Positions 1 to 4,614 of a stretch of 5,999 nucleotides of DNA are shown piece by piece. Below the pieces are notes generated by a model. It saw only the letters and a program-made list of their open reading frames with translations, was not told the origin of the DNA and made no database searches. This DNA is from Candidatus Epulonipiscium sp. (lineage in GTDB: Bacteria; Bacillota_A; Clostridia; Lachnospirales; Cellulosilyticaceae), in NCBI GenBank assembly GCA_012841565.1, contig DUUM01000203.1, positions 1 through 5,999 of the forward strand. The letters run 5' to 3'. A program made the translations under genes and the position numbers. Numbering within the stretch: position 1 is the first letter of the stretch; every line of letters starts with the position of its first letter.

Positions 1-114
1 AATCCTGTTTTCGCCTTTGGCTGGTCTATAGTCGTTAATGTACCTGCCTATATCTGGGTTTCTCCTTATAAATAAATTAAACAAATCTCCGTACGTCATG
101 ATTTTATTATCCAT
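1..114 (-). CDS. Small phage protein, 5' part only (runs off the window)
   Basis: This is an open frame of 38 codons from an ATG at 112-114, with no stop before the window edge. The start directly follows the stop codon of the 115-666 gene (TAG then ATG), and a G-rich Shine-Dalgarno (GGGGGTGG) lies about 5 bases upstream inside that gene's last codons. The visible residues include TYGDLFNLF near the start and INDYRP further on. This resembles short conserved phage proteins of Firmicutes that begin with a 'YGDxxxxF' segment and have a 'DYRP' motif. That resemblance is from memory and gives no function. It is probably translated together with the sigma-like gene in front of it. Confidence 0.6.
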   Translation of the reverse strand, partial: MDNKIMTYGDLFNLFIRRNPDIGRYINDYRPAKGENRI

Positions 115-666
115 CTATTCCACCCCCGCTAATTTCATCACTATTTCATATGCCTTAACACTTACTTTTGATATACTCCTTATTTTCTCAATCGCATCTC
201 TACGTTGATCTTGGGCACTCTTTTTACTCATGAACTTTTTGTCCTTTTTCAGTTCCTCCAAAACATCAGCCCATACTTTGTCTTCCCAGTAGAATAATTT
301 CAAAATCTCGTATTGTATCGGTGTTATCCTTTTGCAAGCTATATCTAACTTGTTATCTACTAATCCGATGTAAAACTTCTCATTTTGGATGCAATCTACT
401 GTTTCTGAAAAATCCCTTGCAATCTGATTGCTATAGCTTGTTGCTAGGTTGCCCGTAGTGTCCGAAATGCCCCCAGAAAAGGAATTGCCTGTAATCACCT
501 TATTACCTATTACCTTAGTGTGAATATAGTCGTTAGGGTCTACTAGGCTCGCCCCACCTTGAAGTGATTTTAATTCTAAAGCTAGGCTTTCTCTAATGCC
601 TTGAATGGTTGGCCATTGCCTAAGTAAGTTTTCTGTCTGCAAGTAACTAATACATCTTTCTGCCAC
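115..666 (-). CDS. Sigma-region-4-like phage transcription regulator (ArpU/RinA-type position)
   Basis: This 183-residue protein starts with GTG at 664-666. The next in-frame Met is at residue 146, and AAGGGGG (674-680) sits 7 bases upstream, so the GTG start is well supported. The C-terminal third (about residues 113-168) has the form of a sigma-70 region 4 helix-turn-helix: ITPIQYEILKLFYWED, then WADVLEEL, then a basic segment SKKSAQDQRRDAIEKI. This layout is typical of phage sigma-like or ArpU/RinA-type late regulators, which let host RNA polymerase start the packaging and structural genes. The first 110 residues have no motif I recognise. The gene lies at the far end of the early operon, where such regulators usually sit just before the terminase genes, but those are outside the window. 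The family call is by pattern, so the exact subfamily is uncertain. Confidence 0.6.
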   Translation of the reverse strand: MAERCISYLQTENLLRQWPTIQGIRESLALELKSLQGGASLVDPNDYIHTKVIGNKVITGNSFSGGISDTTGNLATSYSNQIARDFSETVDCIQNEKFYIGLVDNKLDIACKRITPIQYEILKLFYWEDKVWADVLEELKKDKKFMSKKSAQDQRRDAIEKIRSISKVSVKAYEIVMKLAGVE

Positions 667-673
667 TTAATTG

Positions 674-680
674 CCCCCTT
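674..680 (-). promoter_or_regulatory. Shine-Dalgarno AAGGGGG deciding the GTG start at 664-666
   Basis: Read on the minus strand, AAGGGGG ends 7 bases before GTG, immediately after the stop codon (682-684) of the preceding gene. No ATG in the same frame lies at a useful distance, so this site is the main support for the GTG start. Confidence 0.6.
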
Positions 681-681
681 G

Positions 682-1017
682 CTAGTTTTTGTTTATAGTT
701 TTTATTGCAGCTACAGTCTCGAGAGTTAAATATTTTAAGTCAATATCAAACTCTGATATGGTCGTCCCGCATCCCTCACCGTATAACTCCAATGATTTCC
801 TTGGTATCAAATAAGCCTGTGTGATAATGTCAAGCCCTGGTATTAAGGCTATTCTTTCATCTACAACCTGGTGGACATACACGCGCTTGCCATGTGACCC
901 TACGATTATGAATTGATTATCTTCATTTGTGCCTGTACCATATTTGCCACCTTTAACGATTCTTTCGTATTCCCCTGTTTCTTCTTTAAGTTGGTATGTT
1001 ATAAATTCTAATGTCAT
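682..1017 (-). CDS. Hypothetical phage protein (111 aa)
   Basis: This 111-residue protein starts with ATG at 1015-1017. AAAGGGGG lies 6 bases upstream, immediately after the stop of the 1030-1404 gene. I do not recognise a family. The N-terminal half is rich in beta-type residues and glycine (GGKYGTGTNED, then a VYVHQVVDE stretch). The middle has a moderately hydrophobic stretch (IALIPGLDIITQAYLIP) that is too interrupted by charge to call a membrane segment. No signal peptide or cysteine pairs are seen. It sits between another small unknown protein and the sigma-like regulator with gaps of 12 and 15 bases, so it is almost certainly in the same transcript. It may be an accessory early protein. 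Confidence 0.75.
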   Translation of the reverse strand: MTLEFITYQLKEETGEYERIVKGGKYGTGTNEDNQFIIVGSHGKRVYVHQVVDERIALIPGLDIITQAYLIPRKSLELYGEGCGTTISEFDIDLKYLTLETVAAIKTINKN

Positions 1018-1029
1018 GCTATGCCCCCT

Positions 1030-1404
1030 TTATTTAATTACCCTTGCTACTTCACATGCGCATTCCCAAAAAGCTTGAAGTTTATCCTTGTGTGCTCTGT
1101 GAAACCATATGCCAACCTCTAATATATAACTTCCATTTACATAACTAATATTTAAGTCGCTACTCAACTCATACTCTATAAACTCCCATAGTTGGTGAAG
1201 TGTAAACAAAGGGGTCATATCAACGCCTTTAAATTTACTTGCCAACTTCAATTGGCCCTTATCTCCTATATGTGTTGTTATAACCCCTAAGTCACCAACT
1301 CTTTTAGAATACATATCATGCATTTCTGGCTCCCACCAATCTAATAAAATCTTTTGAACTTCTTCTGGTTGCCCCCTAAATTGTTCTGCTGTTATATATC
1401 TCAT
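1030..1404 (-). CDS. Conserved phage protein of unknown function (124 aa)
   Basis: This 124-residue protein starts with ATG at 1402-1404, directly after the TAA stop (1405-1407) of the zinc-ribbon frame. Its Shine-Dalgarno, a run of six G, lies inside the last codons of that frame. The N-terminus MRYITAEQFRGQPEEVQKILLDWW and the C-terminal ending with AFWECACEVARVI resemble a family of small early proteins common in Firmicute prophages, which begin 'ITAEEFLxxPxEVQ..F..WW' and carry a central LFT.xQLxxFIE segment (here LFTLHQLWEFIE). I know of no established function for that family. The match is from memory of the pattern. The start codon touching the previous stop suggests translational coupling. 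Confidence 0.8.
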   Translation of the reverse strand: MRYITAEQFRGQPEEVQKILLDWWEPEMHDMYSKRVGDLGVITTHIGDKGQLKLASKFKGVDMTPLFTLHQLWEFIEYELSSDLNISYVNGSYILEVGIWFHRAHKDKLQAFWECACEVARVIK

Positions 1405-1573
1405 TTATTTAACCCCCCAATCTAGTCTTTGACCACAGTACTTACAAAATCTATCCCTTTCAAAGAGTTCTGCATTGCAAGCCTTACAACCAAAAAAAAC
1501 CATTACTTTTGTTTATTGGCTTTTTAGATTTCCTTTTTTCAAGTGCATCTTGCACCTCTCCCATCTTTATCAT
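1405..1573 (-). pseudogene. Short phage zinc-ribbon protein, split by a +1 frameshift at a T8 run
   Basis: Two overlapping short frames together make one recognisable protein. The first starts with ATG at 1571-1573, reads MIKMGEVQDALEKRKSKKPI and on to a stop at 1484-1486 (29 codons). The second holds the C-terminal part with C-K-A-C and F-C-K-Y-C-G-Q-R-L-D-W, and ends with TAA at 1405-1407; on its own it could start at ATG 1501-1503 (32 aa). They meet at eight consecutive T (minus strand, 1492-1499). Dropping one T gives a single 55-residue protein with Cys at about 29, 32, 43 and 46. Firmicute phages commonly carry such a protein: an N-terminal helix ending in '(K/R)KPI', a CxxC, then 'FCxxCGQ.LDW'. 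The 32-aa fragment has no good Shine-Dalgarno of its own, while GGTGA lies 4 bases before the first ATG. The shift could be a sequencing error, a real mutation or a programmed slip. Confidence 0.7.
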
Positions 1574-1583
1574 CTGTTCACCA

Positions 1584-2147
1584 CTACTTTCTTTCCTTTA
1601 TTTTTTCTTCTAATTTGATTATCCCTAAACCCAACTTAGTTATCTCTGCATCTTCGCTCTTAAACCCTGCGTGGTGTAGCTTTAAAGATTGTCCTACTGT
1701 CATACATAACAGATTGTTTATATCAAAGTTCTGCCTATCCCCATCGCCAAATACAATTACATGACCTTGTGGTATTTCACCGTGTGCTTTTTCCCATATT
1801 ACCCTATGCTTTATTTCCCACACATCGGGATCAGCTGTCTTAATAGCAGTGAAACCACTCTTTATTCGCTCACTTCCTATGGGTCTGTATGCTACATGGT
1901 CTTTGCCTTTTTTAAACTCACATTTTCTATGTGAATATTTTTCGCCTTTTTTAAATCTTCCACTATTATTAGTGATACCTACTTTGATTCCGTTATTTTG
2001 TCTTATTCTGTCCACTGTTCCCATTTTCTTAGTGAAACCAAATTTCTTGTTAAATAGCTTTACGATATCAACATTAGTATTTGTTTTCGATATTTTCCTT
2101 AAATAATCTATGTGCTCTTTTGTGTAAACGGTGTACTCTGCCCTCAT
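1584..2147 (-). CDS. HNH endonuclease with N-terminal helix-turn-helix
   Basis: This 187-residue protein is of the free-standing phage HNH type. Residues about 8-55 look like a DNA-binding helix-turn-helix (YTKEHIDYLRK, then VDIVKLFNKKFG, then TVDRIRQNNGI). A basic linker with GRFKKG (63-68) and CEFKKG (76-81) follows. The HNH core runs from KHRVIWEKAHGEIPQGH (113-129) through DGD (135-137) to FDINNL (141-146), and the tail DAEITKLGLGIIKLEEKI is also typical of the family. Such enzymes nick or cut double-stranded DNA and may act in packaging, in homing or in excluding competing phages; which applies here is unknown. The longer frame to 2177 is not used: GGAGGGG (2152-2158) fits the ATG at 2145-2147, which comes right after the upstream stop. 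The usual His pair before the DGD is replaced by Val-Phe. Confidence 0.87.
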   Translation of the reverse strand: MRAEYTVYTKEHIDYLRKISKTNTNVDIVKLFNKKFGFTKKMGTVDRIRQNNGIKVGITNNSGRFKKGEKYSHRKCEFKKGKDHVAYRPIGSERIKSGFTAIKTADPDVWEIKHRVIWEKAHGEIPQGHVIVFGDGDRQNFDINNLLCMTVGQSLKLHHAGFKSEDAEITKLGLGIIKLEEKIKERK

Positions 2148-2148
2148 A

Positions 2149-2397
2149 CTACCCCTCCAAAAACTTCGACTTTTCATACTCCCCTTTTACATCTGCGCTT
2201 AACCTTTTAGCCTGCAATACTAAAGATCCATTATTAATTATGTTCTTTGCTACCTTGTTCAGCGCATCGCTTCTTCGAATCTCGTCTTTAAGCTCGTCCC
2301 CTTTTAAATCTGGGTTACTTAGCATTTCAAATTGTGCAAATAGGTACTCGTTTAAATCTGATAGTTTGGTTTTGGTTCCCTTATCATCGTTTGCCAT
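2149..2397 (-). CDS. Small conserved phage protein, predicted helical (82 aa)
   Basis: This 82-residue protein starts with ATG at 2395-2397, with AAAGGGGG about 9 bases upstream. It is highly charged and predicted mostly helical. The segment TKLSDLNEYLFAQFEML followed by LKGDELKDEIRRSDALNKVAKNIINNGSLVLQAKR resembles small early proteins often found next to HNH or replication genes in Firmicute phages, which read 'KLSDLNxxLFxQLExL..LxxEELxxEIxRAxAI'. That is pattern memory, and no function is established. It has no cysteines or membrane segment. Its stop codon is separated by a single base from the HNH start, and its last codons provide the HNH Shine-Dalgarno, so the two are probably translationally coupled. 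A hairpin-capable sequence (2414-2435) abuts its own ribosome binding site. Confidence 0.8.
   Translation of the reverse strand: MANDDKGTKTKLSDLNEYLFAQFEMLSNPDLKGDELKDEIRRSDALNKVAKNIINNGSLVLQAKRLSADVKGEYEKSKFLEG
2152..2158 (-). promoter_or_regulatory. Shine-Dalgarno GGAGGGG deciding the HNH start
   Basis: On the minus strand GGAGGGG lies 4 bases before ATG 2145-2147. The longer HNH frame would begin at 2177, upstream of this site and inside the preceding gene, with no comparable site. The shorter start is therefore preferred. Confidence 0.65.
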
Positions 2398-2413
2398 ATT
2401 GGAACACCCCCTT

Positions 2414-2435
2414 TCTCAATTTGTTTGGATTGAGA
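2414..2435 (-). promoter_or_regulatory. Small inverted repeat (7-bp arms) next to a ribosome binding site
   Basis: On the minus strand TCTCAAT (2429-2435) is followed by an 8-base loop and then ATTGAGA (2414-2420), a perfect 7-bp arm pair. The 3' arm abuts the Shine-Dalgarno AAAGGGGG of the 2149-2397 gene. The stem is AT-rich with no U-tract, so it does not look like an intrinsic terminator. It could affect ribosome access or mRNA stability. It may also be chance. Confidence 0.3.
2422..2432 (-). repeat. Post-stop linker motif, copy A (CAATCCAAACA)
   Basis: On the minus strand this 11-mer starts 4 bases after the TAA (2437-2439) of the 2437-2979 gene. Related 11-mers follow the stops of the two genes upstream in the operon (3014-3024 and 3323-3333). 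Counting from the stop codon, copies A and B agree at 17 of 21 positions. Confidence 0.4.
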
Positions 2436-2436
2436 T

Positions 2437-2979
2437 TTAAATCGAATCCCAATCAAAAGATTCTAATATTTTTAATAGCCTTTCAACCTTTGGCGCTCTC
2501 CATGCTGTCATTGCATATGTGTGGACTCTATCTGTATAGTGATAATGATTTAGCTCAATGTGTTTTTTAGCTTCTGCTTTAGTTAAAAACATTGTATTTG
2601 GGACGATAAATGGAACTTCTTTTTCGTAGCAAATGTATACCTCAGCATCAGTATTATCTTTAATCCATTCTTCAATGTCGCTACAGTCACTGCCACAATT
2701 CACAACATCTTTAATGCTATCTATCTGATCATCGGTGTAAGTACCATCTTCGTTTTCTAAAACCACCCGCACAAACTCTTCTGCATCATAATCCAAATTG
2801 TCCTCGGGGAAGTATATGGTTTCTTTGTCATGATATCCTTCTGCGGTCACTTCCCATTTATAATCTCTTAACACCCAAAATCTTGGTGATGCCTGACTAT
2901 CTCTATCTTGTGTTTTTAATTCTTCTTGTAATTCTTCTAAGAAATTTACATCTTCTCTGATTTCTTTTTCTGATTTCAT
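2437..2979 (-). CDS. Conserved phage protein of unknown function (180 aa)
   Basis: This 180-residue acidic protein starts with ATG at 2977-2979; AAAGGTGA lies about 4-5 bases upstream. The first 28 residues are a charged helical segment (EEIRxxxNFLEELQEEL type). The middle is strongly acidic (a YDAEEFVRVVLENEDGTYTDDQ stretch and two nearby Cys around residue 94-98). The C-terminal 50 residues, around PNTMFLTKAEAKKHIELN, HYHYTDRVHTYAMTAW and RLLKILE, match a sequence often seen in hypothetical early proteins of Firmicute phages. No enzymatic function is known to me for that family. The pattern recognition is firm but the role is not. An 18-base direct repeat lies directly upstream of its ribosome binding site, the same sequence that precedes the 3334-3582 gene. 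Confidence 0.8.
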   Translation of the reverse strand: MKSEKEIREDVNFLEELQEELKTQDRDSQASPRFWVLRDYKWEVTAEGYHDKETIYFPEDNLDYDAEEFVRVVLENEDGTYTDDQIDSIKDVVNCGSDCSDIEEWIKDNTDAEVYICYEKEVPFIVPNTMFLTKAEAKKHIELNHYHYTDRVHTYAMTAWRAPKVERLLKILESFDWDSI

Positions 2980-2993
2980 ACTCTCACCTTTCT

Positions 2994-3011
2994 TATTTCG
3001 CTATTTATTCA
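2994..3011 (-). repeat. 18-bp direct repeat, copy 1
   Basis: On the minus strand this reads TGAATAAATAGCGAAATA, identical to 3598-3615. It lies in the 49-base gap upstream of the 2437-2979 gene, just before that gene's AAAGGTGA ribosome binding site. In this copy the leading TGA is not a gene's stop codon, because the upstream gene already ended at 3029-3031. Confidence 0.75.
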
Positions 3012-3013
3012 TG

Positions 3014-3024
3014 TGTTTGGAGTG
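3014..3024 (-). repeat. Post-stop linker motif, copy B (CACTCCAAACA)
   Basis: On the minus strand this 11-mer begins 4 bases after the TAA of the 3029-3313 gene, the same offset as copy A. It differs from copy A (CAATCCAAACA) at one position. Confidence 0.4.
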
Positions 3025-3028
3025 TGAC

Positions 3029-3313
3029 TTAATCTTCATCATACCAATATGCCTTGCACTTCTGGCATTTATAATGAGTCACAATTACCCACGGTTCGTC
3101 TTCGTTACTTCCCTCATTAACAAGAATATCTTTACACCCACACTGGTGGCACTCTATAATTTCAAAATATTCCCTTCGGTATAGTACCTGATTACAATAA
3201 TCATCTTCTGTTACAAAAACCCATTTATCATTAGGACTATAAATATGCCCTGGATAAACTTTCCCTACTGTTAGATCATAATTATTATGTTCTTTTATAT
3301 ACTTAACTTTCAT
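3029..3313 (-). CDS. Small phage protein with C-terminal zinc ribbon (94 aa)
   Basis: This 94-residue protein starts with ATG at 3311-3313, with AGGAGGGG just upstream. Residues 1-53 look like a small beta-barrel (SH3-like) domain of a type frequent in phage proteins: MKVKYIKEHNNYDLTVGKVY, then a WVFVTEDD stretch, then the YRREYFEII strand. The C-terminus carries paired cysteines, C55-x2-C58 and C83-x2-C86, with an extra Cys at 60, which is the spacing of a zinc ribbon. Nucleic acid or protein binding is a reasonable guess, but the partner is unknown. With the 3334-3582 gene it forms a two-gene cassette flanked by the 18-base direct repeats. The zinc-ribbon call is from cysteine spacing; the N-terminal domain call is weaker. 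Confidence 0.8.
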   Translation of the reverse strand: MKVKYIKEHNNYDLTVGKVYPGHIYSPNDKWVFVTEDDYCNQVLYRREYFEIIECHQCGCKDILVNEGSNEDEPWVIVTHYKCQKCKAYWYDED

Positions 3314-3322
3314 AACCCCTCC

Positions 3323-3333
3323 TGTTTGAATTG
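3323..3333 (-). repeat. Post-stop linker motif, copy C (CAATTCAAACA)
   Basis: On the minus strand this 11-mer begins immediately after the TAG (3334-3336) of the 3334-3582 gene and runs into the AGGAGGGG ribbon-gene ribosome binding site. It differs from copy A at one position (T for C). Confidence 0.35.
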
Positions 3334-3582
3334 CTACTTAATCGAACACCATTCGTTATATAGATTGAAAACATCTTCGTAATTGGCACTTTTAGTAATA
3401 ACCTCATACACTCTACTTCCTAATTCTTCAGTTATAAATCCATCGCTTGGCAACTGTTCACATAGATAATAATTATCACCATCCATTGATTTAATTAAGT
3501 ATGCAAATTTATCATGAATACTAAACCCCCGTGTCTCTGGCATTGATAAAAACTTTGCAATTACAATAGGTATTTTAAACAT
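3334..3582 (-). CDS. Hypothetical protein (82 aa)
   Basis: This 82-residue protein starts with ATG at 3580-3582. A textbook AGGAGGAG lies 8 bases upstream, so translation is credible. I do not recognise a family. The first 15 residues (MFKIPIVIAKFLSMP) are fairly hydrophobic, but with Lys at 3 and 10 and only about 12 hydrophobic residues they are short for a membrane anchor. The remainder mixes aromatic and acidic residues (a DNYYLCEQLPSDG stretch, then YEDVFNLYNEWC at the end). It has only two cysteines, widely separated, so no zinc site is suggested. Its ribosome binding site follows directly on copy 2 of the 18-base repeat. It is the first gene of the repeat-flanked cassette. Confidence 0.7.
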   Translation of the reverse strand: MFKIPIVIAKFLSMPETRGFSIHDKFAYLIKSMDGDNYYLCEQLPSDGFITEELGSRVYEVITKSANYEDVFNLYNEWCSIK

Positions 3583-3597
3583 ATTTTTAACTCCTCC

Positions 3598-3615
3598 TAT
3601 TTCGCTATTTATTCA
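3598..3615 (-). repeat. 18-bp direct repeat, copy 2
   Basis: On the minus strand this reads TGAATAAATAGCGAAATA, identical to 2994-3011. Here the leading TGA is the stop codon of the CodY-like gene, and the repeat ends directly before the AGGAGGAG of the 3334-3582 gene. The two copies enclose two complete genes. Confidence 0.75.
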
Positions 3616-3888
3616 GATTGTGCTACAAATTAATTCGTTTACAACTACCCTATCCAGAATCTTGATAAAGGTGCCCTTCATTCCTAGCGACCTAGTTTCT
3701 ACTACCCCTGCAGCTTCTAATAGTTTCAGCCCGTTCACAATGACACTTCTTGTTATTTTAAATTCATCTGCTAATTTTGATGCTACTATAATGCCTGAAT
3801 CCCTAGCCCCTAATGCGCCTACAACCACCTTTACAGCTTGTAACTCTGAATAACTAACTACACGCTTCAATCTTTCTACTACTTCCAT
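3613..3888 (-). CDS. Free-standing CodY-type winged-helix DNA-binding protein
   Basis: This 91-residue protein matches the C-terminal DNA-binding domain of CodY, the Firmicute repressor of nutrient-limitation genes. VSYSELQAV (11-19) corresponds to CodY 'LSYSELEAI'. VASKLADEF (35-43) is the first helix of the HTH, and ITRSVIVNGLKLLEAAGVV (45-63) is the recognition helix and turn. ETRSLGMKGTFIKIL (64-78) is the wing, nearly identical to CodY 'ESRSLGMKGTYIKVL'. The comparison is from memory. Host CodY is about 260 residues, with an N-terminal GAF domain that binds isoleucine, leucine and valine, and it also responds to GTP. That sensor part is absent, and a dedicated AAGGGGGA ribosome binding site precedes ATG 3886-3888, so this is a stand-alone gene and not a fragment cut by the window. 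It may bind CodY-type operators regardless of nutrients. It lies within the phage operon directly after a coiled-coil gene. Confidence 0.88.
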   Translation of the reverse strand: MEVVERLKRVVSYSELQAVKVVVGALGARDSGIIVASKLADEFKITRSVIVNGLKLLEAAGVVETRSLGMKGTFIKILDRVVVNELICSTI

Positions 3889-3902
3889 TTTATTTCCCCC
3901 TT

Positions 3903-4166
3903 TTAAATTTCTACGACTGTTTTATATCCCGTGTTTACAAATGCTAACTGTCCATCTAGTGGCTCATTATCCTCTTTTACTACTTTTAATTTTTCATATA
4001 GCTTTTTTAACTTTTCTCTATTGCTTGCTATAGTGTCATGAGCTGTATCTTCTTCGCTTTGCAATTCGCTCATTTCGAATTCAATCCAAGAAATCCTATC
4101 TTCTAACTTATCAACTTCCGCTTCTAAATTACTTATATCCTTTTCTACAATTTCCACCTTGGTCAT
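3903..4166 (-). CDS. Small coiled-coil phage protein (87 aa)
   Basis: This 87-residue protein starts with ATG at 4164-4166; AAGGGGGAT lies about 9 bases upstream. Residues 5-67 are almost purely heptad-like and highly charged (EIVEKDISNLEAEVDKLEDRI, then EFEMSELQSEE, then REKLKKLYEKLKVVKE), which predicts one or two long helices forming a coiled coil and probably an oligomer. The last 20 residues (LDGQLAFVNTGYKTVVEI) look like a short beta hairpin or extended tail. It has no cysteines and no membrane segment. I know no function. It lies between SSB and the CodY-like gene, 25 bases after the SSB stop and 14 bases before the CodY-like start. It might serve as a partner or scaffold for one of these, but that is only a guess from position. 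Confidence 0.75.
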   Translation of the reverse strand: MTKVEIVEKDISNLEAEVDKLEDRISWIEFEMSELQSEEDTAHDTIASNREKLKKLYEKLKVVKEDNEPLDGQLAFVNTGYKTVVEI

Positions 4167-4191
4167 TTTTTGAATCCCCCTTTTTAGTTTT

Positions 4192-4614
4192 TTAGAACGG
4201 TAAATCTTCTTCGTCTGTTAATCGCTCATTGATTGGCATGTAACCGTCTTTGGCAGGCTCACTTGCCCTAGCTTGACCACTTCCTTCAAATGATGCCTTA
4301 CTCTCTGCAAAGTGCTGTTCTTCGGCAATGACATCTACATTAATGCGCTTGACACCTTCTTTGTCTTCCCAATTACCTATTTGCAATCTTCCAGTGACGG
4401 CTACCATTTGACCTTTTTGAAAGTATTTCTCGGCAAATTCTCCCGCCTTGCCAAAGGCTACAATGTTTATGAAGTCAACATCTGGCTCGCCCTCTTTTTT
4501 GAATTGCCTGCGTACTGCTAGACCATACTTTGCTACTGCTACTGGATTTGCTGATTGTGAATATCTAACCTCTGGATCACGTGTTAACCTGCCCATTAAA
4601 ATCACCTTATTCAT
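4192..4614 (-). CDS. ssb: Single-stranded DNA-binding protein
   Basis: This 140-residue protein is a clear bacterial/phage-type SSB. The OB fold covers residues 1 to about 103: MNKVILMGRLTRDPEVRYSQ at the start, then DVDFINIVAFGKAGEFAEKYFQKGQMVAVTGRLQ, W82, and a strand ending at about residue 97 (NVDVIAEE). A flexible linker rich in Ser, Ala and Gly follows, then the acidic tip DEEDLPF, the conserved tail by which SSBs recruit replication and repair partners. It would coat single-stranded phage DNA in the cytoplasm as a tetramer, as for E. coli or B. subtilis SSB. A frame reaching a GTG at 4621-4623 exists, but MNKVILMG is the conserved SSB start, and GGAG lies about 10 bases before ATG 4612-4614. 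The ATG overlaps the end of the upstream gene by 8 bases (ATGAATAA), which suggests coupled translation. Confidence 0.97.
   Translation of the reverse strand: MNKVILMGRLTRDPEVRYSQSANPVAVAKYGLAVRRQFKKEGEPDVDFINIVAFGKAGEFAEKYFQKGQMVAVTGRLQIGNWEDKEGVKRINVDVIAEEQHFAESKASFEGSGQARASEPAKDGYMPINERLTDEEDLPF

Noticed and set aside
399..413. Possible CodY box (about 4 mismatches to AATTTTCWGAAAATT)
   Set aside because: It lies inside the coding part of the sigma-like gene, far from any start, and matches of this quality are frequent by chance in AT-rich DNA.
1405..1503. The 32-residue C-terminal zinc-ribbon frame as an independent gene
   Set aside because: It has no convincing ribosome binding site of its own, and the sequence upstream in the +1 frame supplies exactly the N-terminus expected for this protein family, so a frameshifted single gene is a better reading.
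1543..1764. Plus-strand open frames (also at 1849-2106, 2081-2440, 2334-2570, 3620-3853, 4312-4521, 4448-4663 and 5495-5779)
   Set aside because: All lie opposite well-supported minus-strand genes with good ribosome binding sites. Their translations look like low-complexity antisense products, and none shows a recognisable motif.
2148..2177. Ten-codon N-terminal extension of the HNH gene
   Set aside because: It would overlap the upstream gene by 29 bases, whereas GGAGGGG is ideally placed for ATG 2145-2147.
2427..2449. GGATT/AATCC imperfect palindrome around GATTTAAATC as a terminator
   Set aside because: The arms are offset by a bulge, no loop remains for a stable stem, and no U-tract follows in the direction of transcription.
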